Assembly (NCBI RefSeq): GCF_030644385.1
Contig: NZ_CP130060.1
Coordinates: forward strand, 558,001 to 622,000
Direction of reading: 5' to 3'
Source of the DNA: Stomatobaculum sp. F0698
GTDB lineage: Bacteria; Bacillota; Clostridia; Lachnospirales; Lachnospiraceae
DNA length: 64,000 nucleotides
Part shown: piece by piece, positions 23,141-31,232 of the stretch
Layout of the letters: every line of letters begins with the position of its first letter
Position numbering within the stretch: position 1 is the first letter of the stretch
The notes under the pieces: generated by a model
Seen by the model: the letters and a program-made list of their open reading frames with translations, nothing else
Databases searched by the model: none
What the model was told of the DNA's origin: nothing
Made by a program: the position numbers and the translations under genes

Positions 23141-23151
23141 AGGCGGAAGCA

Positions 23152-23182
23152 AACCGGCTGCCATTTGGCAGCCGGTTTTTTC
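23152..23182 (+). terminator. Terminator after nitroreductase
   Basis: AACCGGCTGCC and GGCAGCCGGTT form a tight hairpin followed by T6. Confidence 0.92.
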
Positions 23183-23208
23183 TGTATCGTAAAGGGACAG
23201 AATAACGC

Positions 23209-23240
23209 TTGATTATATGAGCTATAACTCATATAATCAA
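23209..23240. promoter_or_regulatory. Perfect AT-rich inverted repeat
   Basis: TTGATTATATGAG and CTCATATAATCAA (13-bp perfect arms) are separated by CTATAA. There is no T-run after it, so it looks like an operator or protein-binding site rather than a terminator. Confidence 0.55.
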
Positions 23241-23275
23241 ATTGACGATAGTCAGACCACGTGAAAGGACAGGAA

Positions 23276-23356
23276 GTGTTTGAACTTCGCTTGCACAAGC
23301 CAGACGAGCGGACTGGCTTAGGCGTTATGGGAAAAAAGATACGATGGATTAAATAG
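23276..23356 (+). pseudogene. Possible remnant of a HigB/RelE-type toxin gene
   Basis: A 26-codon open stretch starting VFELRLHKPDERTG and ending GKKIRWIK lies between the inverted repeat and the HigA-like gene, in the toxin position of a HigBA locus. FELR is reminiscent of the central strand of HigB/Gp49-like toxins, but the match is very short. This is a weak suggestion. Confidence 0.2.
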
Positions 23357-23376
23357 AGTGCGAGAGGATAATTGCA

Positions 23377-23658
23377 ATGAAGCTAAGAGAATACAAGGAG
23401 AAGAAATTTAAGGACCCAAATTTTGTGCGTGCATATCAGGAAGTTCAACCGGAATTGAAGGTGATTCGCGCAATCGTAGAGGCCAGGGCTGCTCAAAATT
23501 TAACCCAGAAGGAGCTGGCAGAGAGAACGGGAATTGCTCAGACGGAAATAAGTAGGCTTGAGAATGGTAGTAGAAACCCGAGTATTAAGCTGTTGCAGAG
23601 GTTAGCAGAAGGAATGGGGCTGGTTCTGAATATCAGCTTTGTTCCCAGGGAAGAATAA
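23377..23658 (+). CDS. XRE/HigA-type antitoxin-like regulator
   Basis: A 93-residue protein with an N-terminal extension (KEKKFKDPNFVRAYQEVQPE) and a C-terminal HTH: ARAAQNLTQKELAERTGIAQ, TEISRLENGSRNPSIKLLQR. The DPxFVRAYQEVQPE extension before an XRE domain is characteristic of HigA-like antitoxins whose partner is a HigB/RelE-type toxin. No intact toxin gene lies on either side, so this is an orphan copy. A terminator follows the stop. Confidence 0.82.
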   Translation: MKLREYKEKKFKDPNFVRAYQEVQPELKVIRAIVEARAAQNLTQKELAERTGIAQTEISRLENGSRNPSIKLLQRLAEGMGLVLNISFVPREE

Positions 23659-23665
23659 ACCTGCA

Positions 23666-23699
23666 AAAAGCCCTGAGACTTAGTCTCAGGGCTTCTTTT
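23666..23699. terminator. Terminator between convergent genes
   Basis: AAGCCCTGAGACT and AGTCTCAGGGCTT form the stem. It overlaps the 3' end of the WYL gene. Confidence 0.85.
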
Positions 23700-24699
23700 G
23701 CGGATACTGCGCGGCGAGGCGCTGTACTTCGTCCGTCATTTTGGCAACGACTTGGGGCGGAGAGACAATGCGTATGTCGCCGCCGAGTCCCATGATCCAG
23801 CCGAGGAAGAGGCGGCTCACCGCGACGGTGACACGGCAGCGAAAGTGCTCGTCGTCAATCGGCATAATCGGAATCTCTTTTCCGAAACGATCTATCAGGA
23901 TACCGACCATGTCGTTCTTCGCTTCCAACGTGACCACGGTCTCTTCCCCGCCGTTCATGCCGAAGAGGCTCTTTGCGTAGCGGGCGGTATTAAACTGACG
24001 AAAGCTCTCCAGGCCCTCTCGCGCAGCATCGACCACGGAGATCCTTTTCATCTTATCGACACGGTAGTGTTTTAGCTTACGACTCTCGGCTTCATAGGCG
24101 ACCAGATAGTAGTACTCGCTGTCCCAGACGAGAGCCCAGGGACTAATCTGATACCAAGCGCCGTTTCGACGGAGCTCCATCTCCTTTTTGAGATTCCACT
24201 GAAAGTACTGAAAGCGGACCTGACAGCCGGCATTGATGGCCTCGTGAAGGGCATCCACATTGTAGTAGACACTGGTATTCATGGTCTTAATGCGTTCGGC
24301 GATGATGACCTGGCGCTGCAGCTGCTTCGCCTCGTGCTTACTCACCAGTGTTTCGAGCTTAGCAATCAAGTCCTTGGATTTTTTGTCTGTGATAAACTTG
24401 GCCGATTGCACCGAGTCCACGAGGAGCTTCAGTTCCGGGAGCTCAAAACGCCGCGACGCGAGGCGGTATAGCGTGTTTCGACCGGCTTTTACGGTTTCGA
24501 TGTCCATGCCGAAGTCCTGCAGTTCCTGAAAGTCGAGGTACAGGGTCTTTCGATCGGCGTTGACGCCGCAGTCTGCGAGTTTTTCAATGATTTCCGCCAT
24601 GCCGAGCGCGTGCTGCGCATCGGTCTCCTCCGTAAAGAGTTTGGCGAGATACAGGAGCTTTTGCTTCTGATGTTCCCCGCGCCGCTCATTTCCTGCCAT
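23686..24699 (-). CDS. WYL-domain transcriptional regulator
   Basis: A 337-residue regulator with an N-terminal HTH (LLYLAKLFTEETDAQHALGM, LADCGVNADRKTLYLDFQEL) and a WYL domain (about 140-235: FQYFQWNLKKEMELRRNGAW, YQISPWALVWDSEYYYLVAY) plus a WCX C-terminal part. The family binds nucleic acid or nucleotides through the WYL domain. The start at 24699 (MAGNERRGEHQ) has GGAGGAGG upstream; a longer frame to 24774 is unsupported. It is divergent from the ECF operon at 24981 and could control it. Confidence 0.88.
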   Translation of the reverse strand: MAGNERRGEHQKQKLLYLAKLFTEETDAQHALGMAEIIEKLADCGVNADRKTLYLDFQELQDFGMDIETVKAGRNTLYRLASRRFELPELKLLVDSVQSAKFITDKKSKDLIAKLETLVSKHEAKQLQRQVIIAERIKTMNTSVYYNVDALHEAINAGCQVRFQYFQWNLKKEMELRRNGAWYQISPWALVWDSEYYYLVAYEAESRKLKHYRVDKMKRISVVDAAREGLESFRQFNTARYAKSLFGMNGGEETVVTLEAKNDMVGILIDRFGKEIPIMPIDDEHFRCRVTVAVSRLFLGWIMGLGGDIRIVSPPQVVAKMTDEVQRLAAQYPQKKP

Positions 24700-24838
24700 A
24701 GATTTTCCCTCCTCCGCGAGCCGCACATAGCTGCGGTTTTTTCTGTTTTCAATATAGCAGAAGCAAGGGGGCAAGGGAAGAATCCGGTCCGTTTTTCCGG
24801 ACAGAAAAAGAGGGAAAAAAAAGAAATTGCGGCGCCGG

Positions 24839-24867
24839 TTGACACGGAAAAAGCGGAGTTATATACT
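24839..24867 (+). promoter_or_regulatory. Promoter of the ECF transporter operon
   Basis: TTGACA and TATACT with an exact 17-bp spacer, about 110 bp before the first gene. Confidence 0.85.
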
Positions 24868-24869
24868 CC
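24855..24869. promoter_or_regulatory. Palindrome over the -10 (candidate operator)
   Basis: GGAGT-TATAT-ACTCC is a perfect 5-bp-arm palindrome covering the -10 of the ECF promoter. The divergent WYL regulator is a candidate binder. Confidence 0.45.
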
Positions 24870-24898
24870 TAACATATAGTTAAATCGCACAAATTACT

Positions 24899-24960
24899 GC
24901 GAGCCCTTGACTTAAGTTATCAAAAAATCGACCAAAACAGCTTAGACGCAGCGGGCTTGC
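24899..24960 (+). other. Possible structured leader of the ECF operon
   Basis: GCGAGCCC (24899-24906) can pair with GGGCTTGC (24953-24960) to close a 62-nt segment ending about 10 nt before the ribosome site AGAGGAGGG. It does not match a riboswitch consensus I know. Confidence 0.3.
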
Positions 24961-24980
24961 AAAACAAGAGGAGGGTATAA

Positions 24981-25571
24981 ATGAGTCAGAGTAAGACGAG
25001 ACTGGAAGTCAGAGATTTGGTGACCATAGGCGTGTTTGGCGTGATTTATTTTGTCTGTATGTTTGCGGTCGGCATGATGGGCGTGGTACCGATTCTCTAT
25101 CTGCTTTATCCGATGGTGTTCGGCGTGGTGGGAGGCCCCATTGTCCTGCTTTTTATGGCAAAGGTACAAAAGCCCTGGGCGCTTGTGATTTTCGGTATGA
25201 TTACACCCATTATTATGTTTCTCTTCGGACATACACTTCTGGTGCCCGGCGTAGCGCTTGTTACGATGCTGGTCGCGGAAGGCATACGGCGTATCGGAAA
25301 GTACCGCTCTCTTCGCTATAACATGCTCGCCTATGTGGTCATGGCGACCATTCTCTGCAGTTCCCTCCTGCAAATGCTCGTGATGAAGGCGCGTTATTTA
25401 CAGCTCACCGAGGCGGAGATGGGAAGAGAGTACACGGAAGCCCTTGAAAAACTAATCAGTGTCCGAAACATGGGGCTCGTATACCTCGGCGCCGTGCTCG
25501 GCGGCATTGTCGGCGCGTTTCTCGGGCGCAAACTCTTAAAAAAACACTTTGAAAAGGCGGGCATTGTCTGA
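24981..25571 (+). CDS. ECF transporter substrate-specific (S) component, MptD/Trep_Strep type
   Basis: A 196-residue membrane protein with five to six hydrophobic segments: RDLVTIGVFGVIYFVCMFAV, MGVVPILYLLYPMVFGVVGG, ALVIFGMITPIIMFLFGH, NMLAYVVMATILCSSLLQML, and a C-terminal YLGAVLGGIVGAFLGRKLLK with a basic end. The pattern is that of the Trep_Strep/MptD family, whose substrates are not established. It is the first gene of a three-gene ECF operon with its own T and double-ATPase components, so it is a group I system. Confidence 0.85.
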   Translation: MSQSKTRLEVRDLVTIGVFGVIYFVCMFAVGMMGVVPILYLLYPMVFGVVGGPIVLLFMAKVQKPWALVIFGMITPIIMFLFGHTLLVPGVALVTMLVAEGIRRIGKYRSLRYNMLAYVVMATILCSSLLQMLVMKARYLQLTEAEMGREYTEALEKLISVRNMGLVYLGAVLGGIVGAFLGRKLLKKHFEKAGIV

Positions 25572-26281
25572 TGGAGCGGCAAACAAAACCCTGGGAAAGT
25601 CTGCAAAGTCCTTTCAATCCGAATCCCATAACGAAATTGCTCGTTATGGGATTTTTGGGCATTAGCTTAGTACATCCGCTCCACCCCTTCGCGGAGTGGG
25701 GCATTGTTTTCTTGCTTTCGCTCTTTTATCTCTTAAACGGCGACCGGAAAAGCGCGGTGCAAAACGCAGTCATCTTTGCACTGCTCTGCGCTTTTCCGGG
25801 GTTTCCGAAGCTCTATGCCCTGCCCATTGTTTTAAAAATGCTCCTGTCCGTGTTCTATATGCTCCGGCTTGTCTACTTTCCCGTTGCGAGCGGGCGTTTT
25901 CTCATGAAGACTTCGGATGTGGGGAGCATACTGGCATCCATGGATTATCTGCACATTCCGCAGAGCATCTCCATCCCGGTCGCGGTGATGTTCCGCTTTT
26001 TCCCGTCCTTTGCCGAGGAGCGGCGTAACATTGCGATGGCCATGAAGATACGCGGAATCCGAACGCGGAATCCGCTTCGCTATCTCGAGTATGTGACCGT
26101 TCCGCTGCTCATCATCTCTTCCAACATCGCTGAGGATATCGCAAATGCGGCGGAGTGTAAGTGTATCGAGAATCCGGTGCCGAAGACAAGATACACGACA
26201 GCGCGCTTACAGCCGGTGGATGCCGTATATGCGCTCTCCATGGGCGGGCTCATGCTGCTCGGCTGGATTGTGTTGCGCTAG
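25571..26281 (+). CDS. ECF transporter transmembrane (T) component
   Basis: A 236-residue CbiQ-like membrane protein with segments such as LLVMGFLGISLVHPLHPFAE, WGIVFLLSLFYLLNG and LSVFYMLRLVYFPVASGRFL. The coupling helix region contains AMAMKIRGIRTRNPL, which corresponds to the conserved ARG-type motif that touches the ATPases. Its ATG overlaps the previous stop by one base. Confidence 0.88.
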   Translation: MERQTKPWESLQSPFNPNPITKLLVMGFLGISLVHPLHPFAEWGIVFLLSLFYLLNGDRKSAVQNAVIFALLCAFPGFPKLYALPIVLKMLLSVFYMLRLVYFPVASGRFLMKTSDVGSILASMDYLHIPQSISIPVAVMFRFFPSFAEERRNIAMAMKIRGIRTRNPLRYLEYVTVPLLIISSNIAEDIANAAECKCIENPVPKTRYTTARLQPVDAVYALSMGGLMLLGWIVLR

Positions 26282-26291
26282 GAGGGATGCC

Positions 26292-27770
26292 ATGCTTGAG
26301 ATAGAGAATTTTTCACTTTCCTACGGGGAGGGGAAGCCGGTCTTACAAGACATCACCCTCTCTCTGAAAGCCGGGGAGTGCCTGGTGGTCACAGGGGAGA
26401 GCGGCAGTGGTAAGTCCTCGCTGATTCACGCGATCAACGGCCTAGCCTTTCACTATAATCAGGGCGTAGGAAAGGGACATATCCGCTTCGAAGGGGAGAG
26501 TATCGAAACCCTGCCGATTTATCGGATTGCGCTGCAAATCGCGAGTGTATTTCAGAATCCGAAGACACACTTTTTCAATGTGAATACAACGCTGGAACTG
26601 CTCTTTTACATGGAGAATATGGGGCTTGATCGCGCGGAGATGGACAGGCGCATGGAGGATTTGCTGAAGATATTCCCCATAGAACATCTCCTAGGGCGAA
26701 ATATCTTTGCGCTCTCCGGCGGAGAAAAACAGATATTATCGGTCGCCTCCTGTTACCTCGCGGGCTGCAAGCTCATTGTCATGGATGAACCCTCTTCCAA
26801 TCTGGACGAGGCCTCGATTGCGGTGTTAAAGAAAATGCTGCCGATGTTAAAGGAAAGGGGCATAGCCCTCCTCATCGCGGAGCACAGGCTCCACTACCTG
26901 ACGGAACTCATGGATCGCCTGATTTTCTTGGAGACGGGGAAGATAGCCAGGGCGTTCTCGCGGGAAGAATTTCTTTCCATTTCCGAAGACGTGCTTGCGG
27001 ATATGGGACTTCGGAGCAGGGAAAAGCCCGTGCTTCGGCTTCCCGCGTGGAAAAACGAGGGAGAGCTGACCGTGGAAACGCTCTGCTGCCCCTTCCGGCG
27101 AGGCGAAGAACTGAAACTCAGTCAGGTCTCCTTTTCCTTCGGAAAAATCTACGGCATCGTCGGTGAAAACGGCTGCGGAAAATCCACGCTGCTCCGCGCA
27201 ATGACGGGATTGGAGGCGCCGAAGAAGAGTCGCATCGCGCTTCGGGGAAAGCCGCTGTCCGGGCGTGAGCGCATATCACGCTCTGCCCTGGTCATGCAGG
27301 ATGTCAACAGTCAGCTGTTCACGGATTCGGTCGAGGAAGAATTGCTGCTCGCATGGAAGGGGAGATGCCTGAGAGAGAAGACAGCGGGGGAGAGGCGAGA
27401 AAAGGCAGCGGAAGAGGCAGCGCAGCGCGAAATCGAAAATCTATTGCAGGCGCTCGGTCTCGCGGAATGCAAAGAGCGCCATCCCATGAGTCTTTCCGGC
27501 GGACAAAAGCAGAGACTGGCGCTTGCGACCTGTCTCCTTAAGGACGCGAACTTTTTCTATTTTGATGAGCCGACCAGCGGTATGGATCGTAAAAACATGC
27601 TGCGCATCGCGGCACTCTTAAAACAGCAGCAGCGGGAGGACAGAATTCTCTTTGTGGTTTCTCACGACACCGCCTTTTTACAGGAGGTCGCGACGGAATG
27701 CCTTGATTTGGAGACATTTCGGAAGCGCACAGCGGAAACAAAAGATAGAGGAAACAGCTCGGAAAGCTAA
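26292..27770 (+). CDS. ECF transporter duplicated ATPase (two ABC domains)
   Basis: A 492-residue protein with two fused ABC modules. The first has Walker A GESGSGKSS, signature LSGGEKQIL and Walker B LIVMDEPSSNLDEA. The second has Walker A GENGCGKST, signature LSGGQKQR and Walker B FFYFDEPTSGMDRK. Both domains look catalytically complete. The start at 26292 follows GGAGGGA; an earlier in-frame start is inside the T-component gene. It energises the S/T pair upstream. The fused double ATPase is typical of the Trep_Strep-associated systems. Confidence 0.92.
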   Translation: MLEIENFSLSYGEGKPVLQDITLSLKAGECLVVTGESGSGKSSLIHAINGLAFHYNQGVGKGHIRFEGESIETLPIYRIALQIASVFQNPKTHFFNVNTTLELLFYMENMGLDRAEMDRRMEDLLKIFPIEHLLGRNIFALSGGEKQILSVASCYLAGCKLIVMDEPSSNLDEASIAVLKKMLPMLKERGIALLIAEHRLHYLTELMDRLIFLETGKIARAFSREEFLSISEDVLADMGLRSREKPVLRLPAWKNEGELTVETLCCPFRRGEELKLSQVSFSFGKIYGIVGENGCGKSTLLRAMTGLEAPKKSRIALRGKPLSGRERISRSALVMQDVNSQLFTDSVEEELLLAWKGRCLREKTAGERREKAAEEAAQREIENLLQALGLAECKERHPMSLSGGQKQRLALATCLLKDANFFYFDEPTSGMDRKNMLRIAALLKQQQREDRILFVVSHDTAFLQEVATECLDLETFRKRTAETKDRGNSSES

Positions 27771-27793
27771 GATTGAATTACGGCGAAGTTGAG

Positions 27794-27844
27794 AGCAAAA
27801 AGCGGACCGGCGGACTGTTGAAAGGCAGTCCGCTTTTTGCTTTG
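27794..27844 (+). terminator. Terminator of the ECF operon
   Basis: AGCAAAAAGCGGAC pairs with GTCCGCTTTTTGCT; an alternative inner hairpin GCGGACTG/CAGTCCGC shares the right arm. Followed by T-rich sequence. Confidence 0.8.
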
Positions 27845-27914
27845 ATTGTGTCCGTTTTTTGGGACAGGCGGGGTGGTAGACTGGAAACATAAGAAAAGCA
27901 GAGGAGGCAGCAAG

Positions 27915-28247
27915 ATGAATCCGATCTATTTCACCGTTACGGGAACCAATTACTACTACGGAAACGAGTACTTTAAGCCGGAGATGAAGCTTCAACTCAA
28001 CAAGGAGCCGGATAACAAGGCGGATAAGGAGGCAATCCGCGTGGAGCTCGAGGGGCTCGGGAAAGTGGGCTATGTCGCGAACAGTCCGCACTCCGTAATC
28101 GGAGACAGCTACAGCGCAGGGCGACTCTACGATAAAATCGGAGACTCTGCGGAGGGGAAAGTGCTCTATGTCCTGCCGCAGGGAGTGCTCTGCACGCTTG
28201 TGCAGGGAGAAGAAGGAGACAAACAAGAGCAGAGGGAAAAGGCGTGA
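27915..28247 (+). CDS. HIRAN-domain protein
   Basis: A 110-residue protein, IYFTVTGTNYYYGNEYFKPE, LNKEPDNKADKEAIRVELEG, GKVGYVANSPHSVIGDSYSA, which matches the HIRAN domain found in SNF2 helicases and as stand-alone proteins. HIRAN domains recognise DNA features such as 3' ends or stalled forks. The start at 27915 has GAGGAGG. Its stop overlaps the GTG start of the ATP-grasp gene. Confidence 0.8.
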   Translation: MNPIYFTVTGTNYYYGNEYFKPEMKLQLNKEPDNKADKEAIRVELEGLGKVGYVANSPHSVIGDSYSAGRLYDKIGDSAEGKVLYVLPQGVLCTLVQGEEGDKQEQREKA

Positions 28248-29110
28248 CCGAAGTGATTTTGTTTCCCTCCTCCTTTCTGAATCCTCGAGAGGCGGATGAA
28301 GATCTTGCGGAAGAGTATCGCGCGGCGCGTTTGGCAGGCGGTTTTGAGACAGTGGTCTTCGACTACCAAGCCTGGTTTCGGGAACAGCGACTTAGGCTCA
28401 GTGACGTTCCTGAGCGGGAAATCACAGCTGTTTATCGCGGCTGGATGATGAAACCGGAACAATACGCTGTCTTTTACCGGGAGCTGCTTTCGCAGAAGAT
28501 ACGACTGCTCACAACGCCCGAGATGTACGAGAAATTACATTTGTTTCCACGGGTGTACCCGGAGCTTTTACCGAACACCGCGCGTATGCTCACATTTCCG
28601 CTGCATACCGAGATCGATGTGGGGGCATGTCTGAAGGTGTTTCCTCGTTTCTTGGTGAAAGACTATGTGAAGTCCGTGAAGGGCAGCGAGTTCCCTGCCT
28701 ATTTTGACGAGAACTGCTCGCAGGAAGCATTCAATGTATGGATGGAGCTTTTTTACCGTTACCGCGGCGACTTGCTGACAGGCGGAATCTGCATCAAAGA
28801 GTTTCTGGACTTAAAGCGCTATGAAGGCAGGACCAACGAGTACCGCGTGTTTTATGTGAACCATGAGCCGATTTGCATAAGCCGTAATTCCGGGCAGGAG
28901 GGCAAGGTAGCGGAGCCGCCGACAGAATTGGTGCAGCGCTACCGGAAGCTTGGCAGCGTTTTTTACACCCTGGATTACGCAGAACTGTCCGACGGAAGCT
29001 TTACGATACTGGAATCCGGAGACGGTTCGGTTTCCGGGCTTGCCTTGGGGGAGGATGCAGCGAGCTTTTATCGAAAGCTTTATCGGGCGCTGAATGAAAA
29101 TCAGATATAG
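28244..29110 (+). CDS. ATP-grasp domain protein (DUF4343-like)
   Basis: A 288-residue protein with the later ATP-grasp strands: FLVKDYVKSVKGSEF (ATP-binding Lys), ICIKEFLDLKRYEGRTNEYR (the conserved E..RTNEYRVFYV segment) and TILESGDGSVSGLALG near the C-terminus. It fits the DUF4343 type, in which an unknown ligand is joined to an amine. It is coupled to the HIRAN gene by a 4-bp overlap, an unusual pairing with no evident pathway. Confidence 0.75.
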   Translation: MTEVILFPSSFLNPREADEDLAEEYRAARLAGGFETVVFDYQAWFREQRLRLSDVPEREITAVYRGWMMKPEQYAVFYRELLSQKIRLLTTPEMYEKLHLFPRVYPELLPNTARMLTFPLHTEIDVGACLKVFPRFLVKDYVKSVKGSEFPAYFDENCSQEAFNVWMELFYRYRGDLLTGGICIKEFLDLKRYEGRTNEYRVFYVNHEPICISRNSGQEGKVAEPPTELVQRYRKLGSVFYTLDYAELSDGSFTILESGDGSVSGLALGEDAASFYRKLYRALNENQI

Positions 29111-29172
29111 TACGAGTTCTTTGCGCTAATCGAAACAATTAGGCAGAGCTTTCTCCTTACCACAATATGCGT

Positions 29173-29206
29173 TGCGCCCGAAAAGCTATGCTTCGGGCGC
29201 ATATTT
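29173..29206 (+). terminator. Hairpin after the ATP-grasp gene
   Basis: TGCGCCCGAA and TTCGGGCGCA form a perfect stem; the tail ATATTT is weak. Confidence 0.65.
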
Positions 29207-29285
29207 GCATGCCTCTTGTGCTAAACTGAAAGAGATTCACAGGCCGATAGGCCAATCAAAAGCGGAAGAGAGGAGATACGACAGC

Positions 29286-29852
29286 ATGGAAAAGTTGACG
29301 ATTGCGGAGGCAAAACGAATCAATGACACAATGGTCTCCGAGGCGCATTTAAAGCTGCATGCGGCGAATGTAGCGGCTTGCATGGGTGCGATGGCAGCGC
29401 ATTTCGGGGAGGACAGGGAACACTGGGAGGCGGTCGGCTATCTCCACGATTATGACTATGAGAAGTTTCCGGAAGAACATCTTCTGCACACTGAGCGGGA
29501 ACTGCTCGCAGAGGGCGTGCCTGCGGAAGATGTGCGCGCCATATTAAGCCACGGCTACGGGCACCGGAACGAGGTCGAGCCGAAGAGCAAGATGGAGAAG
29601 AGTCTCTACACGGTCGATGAACTGAGCGGCATTATTCAGGCGGCAGCGCGCATGCGCCCGAACGGCATTGGCGACATGGACATCAAGAGCTTCATGAAAA
29701 AGTTTAAAAGCAAGGGCTTTGCCGCAAAGTGTAACCGCGAGATTATCTTGAAAGGCTGCGAGATGCTCGGTATGGACATCAAAGAGGTCGCGGAAATTGC
29801 AATCGCAGGTATGAAAGAACACGCAGAGGAGCTGCAACTCACGGGAAACTAA
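29286..29852 (+). CDS. HD-domain protein (HDIG type hydrolase)
   Basis: A 188-residue protein with HD-like metal ligands: EAHLKLHAANVAACMGAMAA (His), VGYLHDYDYEKFPEEH (His-Asp) and ILSHGYGHRNEVEPKSKMEK, then YTVDELSGIIQAAARMRPNG (Asp). HD enzymes hydrolyse phosphate esters of nucleotides; the substrate is unknown. The start at 29286 follows GAGAGGAG and the conserved domain. Monocistronic. Confidence 0.85.
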   Translation: MEKLTIAEAKRINDTMVSEAHLKLHAANVAACMGAMAAHFGEDREHWEAVGYLHDYDYEKFPEEHLLHTERELLAEGVPAEDVRAILSHGYGHRNEVEPKSKMEKSLYTVDELSGIIQAAARMRPNGIGDMDIKSFMKKFKSKGFAAKCNREIILKGCEMLGMDIKEVAEIAIAGMKEHAEELQLTGN

Positions 29853-29899
29853 GGGACTGATTCTCCTAAAGTGATGAAAAAACAACGCCTTACAACAAA

Positions 29900-29928
29900 T
29901 TGTCCTTTGGGGCGATATCCGCTATAAT
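29900..29928 (+). promoter_or_regulatory. Promoter of the flavodoxin-fold reductase gene
   Basis: TTGTCC and TATAAT separated by 17 bp, 60 bp before the start. Confidence 0.65.
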
Positions 29929-29988
29929 TAAAGTTTGCGGAATAAAATGTTTGAAAGGCGCAAGCGAAATCGGCCGGGAGGAGAAGAG

Positions 29989-30516
29989 ATGAAGATTGTT
30001 GTGGTGAACGGAAGTCCGAGAGCCAAGGGGAATACGGAAATGCTGGCAGAGGCCTTTCTCCGCGGTGCGAGGGAAGCCGGACACGAAGGAAGCCTCATCA
30101 ACCTCCGCGAGAAGAAGGTTGCGGGCTGTCTCGGTTGTCAGTATTGTTTTTCCCACGACGGTGTGTGCGCGCAGAAGGATGGCATGGAAGAAATTTTGGC
30201 GGAGCTTGACCGAGCGGATATGCTGGTGCTCGCCTCGCCGATTTACTGGTTTGATGTCACGGCGCAGACCAAGGCCTTAATTGACCGCCTCTATGCGAGA
30301 GGCAGGCGGGGCTTTCACTTTCATAAGACAGCGCTCCTCTTAAATTCCGGCTCGGACGGTGTCTACGAGGCGGTCCTCACCATGTACCGAAATATCTGCG
30401 GCTATTTAAACTGGCAGGATCAAGGCGTTATTACCGCCCCCAATATGAGCTATAAAGGGGCCATGCAGGATGCCCCGGCGCTCAAAGAGGCGTATGAACT
30501 CGGGAAGGGACTTTGA
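29989..30516 (+). CDS. NADPH-dependent FMN reductase / iron-sulfur flavoprotein-like
   Basis: A 175-residue flavodoxin-fold protein: VVVNGSPRAKGNTEMLAEAF (FMN phosphate loop), CLGCQYCFSHDGVCAQKDGM (cysteine motif as in Isf-type proteins, missing one residue spacing typical of the cluster) and LVLASPIYWFDVTAQTKALI (isoalloxazine contact). The start at 29989 follows GGGAGGAG. It probably reduces quinones, azo compounds or iron-sulfur partners. Confidence 0.88.
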   Translation: MKIVVVNGSPRAKGNTEMLAEAFLRGAREAGHEGSLINLREKKVAGCLGCQYCFSHDGVCAQKDGMEEILAELDRADMLVLASPIYWFDVTAQTKALIDRLYARGRRGFHFHKTALLLNSGSDGVYEAVLTMYRNICGYLNWQDQGVITAPNMSYKGAMQDAPALKEAYELGKGL

Positions 30517-30572
30517 AACGCGAATCGGCAAAGCAAACGGAAAGCAACTTGTAAAGCAGGCGGAGGGGAAGC

Positions 30573-31133
30573 ATGCATCAGGTATATTTTGTGCGGCACG
30601 GCGAGACGGTCTGGAATGTCGAAAATAAAATCTGCGGGGCGACCGAGAGTCCCTTGACTGAGCGTGGCAGGGAGCAGGCGCGCGCCATCGGGCGCGAACT
30701 GAGAGCGCGCATGGATGCAGGAGAGTTAAAGCTTGACCGCATGCTGTGTTCGCCCTTAAGCCGCGCGCGGGATACCGCAGAGGAGATTGCGAACATACTG
30801 GAACTGCCGCTTGCGGTGGATGTGAGACTCAGGGAGCAGAACTTCGGCAAGTGGGAGGGCACAGCCCGGGACGGCGAAGGCTTTCAGCGCGCCAAGGAGA
30901 ACTTTATCGATAGCTTCGGCGGCGGAGAATCCATGATGCGGGTCGCACAGCGGATTTATAATCTCCTGGATGAGCTCAGGGAAGAGAAGGAGACAAGCTA
31001 TCTTCTGGTCGCGCACAACGGCATCTCCCGCATTGTGGAGTCCTATTTTCGCGACATGGAAAACGAGGAATTCGCATCCTTCGGAATTCGGAATGCAGCG
31101 CTCCGCGCCTACAGCTTCCCCGAAGGGGTGTGA
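30573..31133 (+). CDS. Histidine phosphatase family protein
   Basis: A 186-residue phosphoglycerate-mutase-like phosphatase: YFVRHGETVWN (catalytic His in RHGE), CSPLSRARDTAEEI (second Arg), REQNFGKWEG (Glu) and LLVAHNGISRIV (second His). Substrates of such enzymes range from alpha-ribazole phosphate to sugar phosphates. It follows the FMN reductase by 56 bp with an AGGCGGAGGGG ribosome site and may share its promoter. Confidence 0.9.
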   Translation: MHQVYFVRHGETVWNVENKICGATESPLTERGREQARAIGRELRARMDAGELKLDRMLCSPLSRARDTAEEIANILELPLAVDVRLREQNFGKWEGTARDGEGFQRAKENFIDSFGGGESMMRVAQRIYNLLDELREEKETSYLLVAHNGISRIVESYFRDMENEEFASFGIRNAALRAYSFPEGV

Positions 31134-31166
31134 GAGCCCGAACCGGGGGAAAATGCTCGGTTGCGC

Positions 31167-31195
31167 TTGACAGACAGTACACTTAAGGATATCTT
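31167..31195 (+). promoter_or_regulatory. Promoter of the secreted glycosidase-like gene
   Basis: TTGACA and TATCTT with a 17-bp spacer, about 40 bp before the start. Confidence 0.7.
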
Positions 31196-31232
31196 AATGA
31201 AAGCATAAGAAATCCGAGCGGAGGGAGTATCA

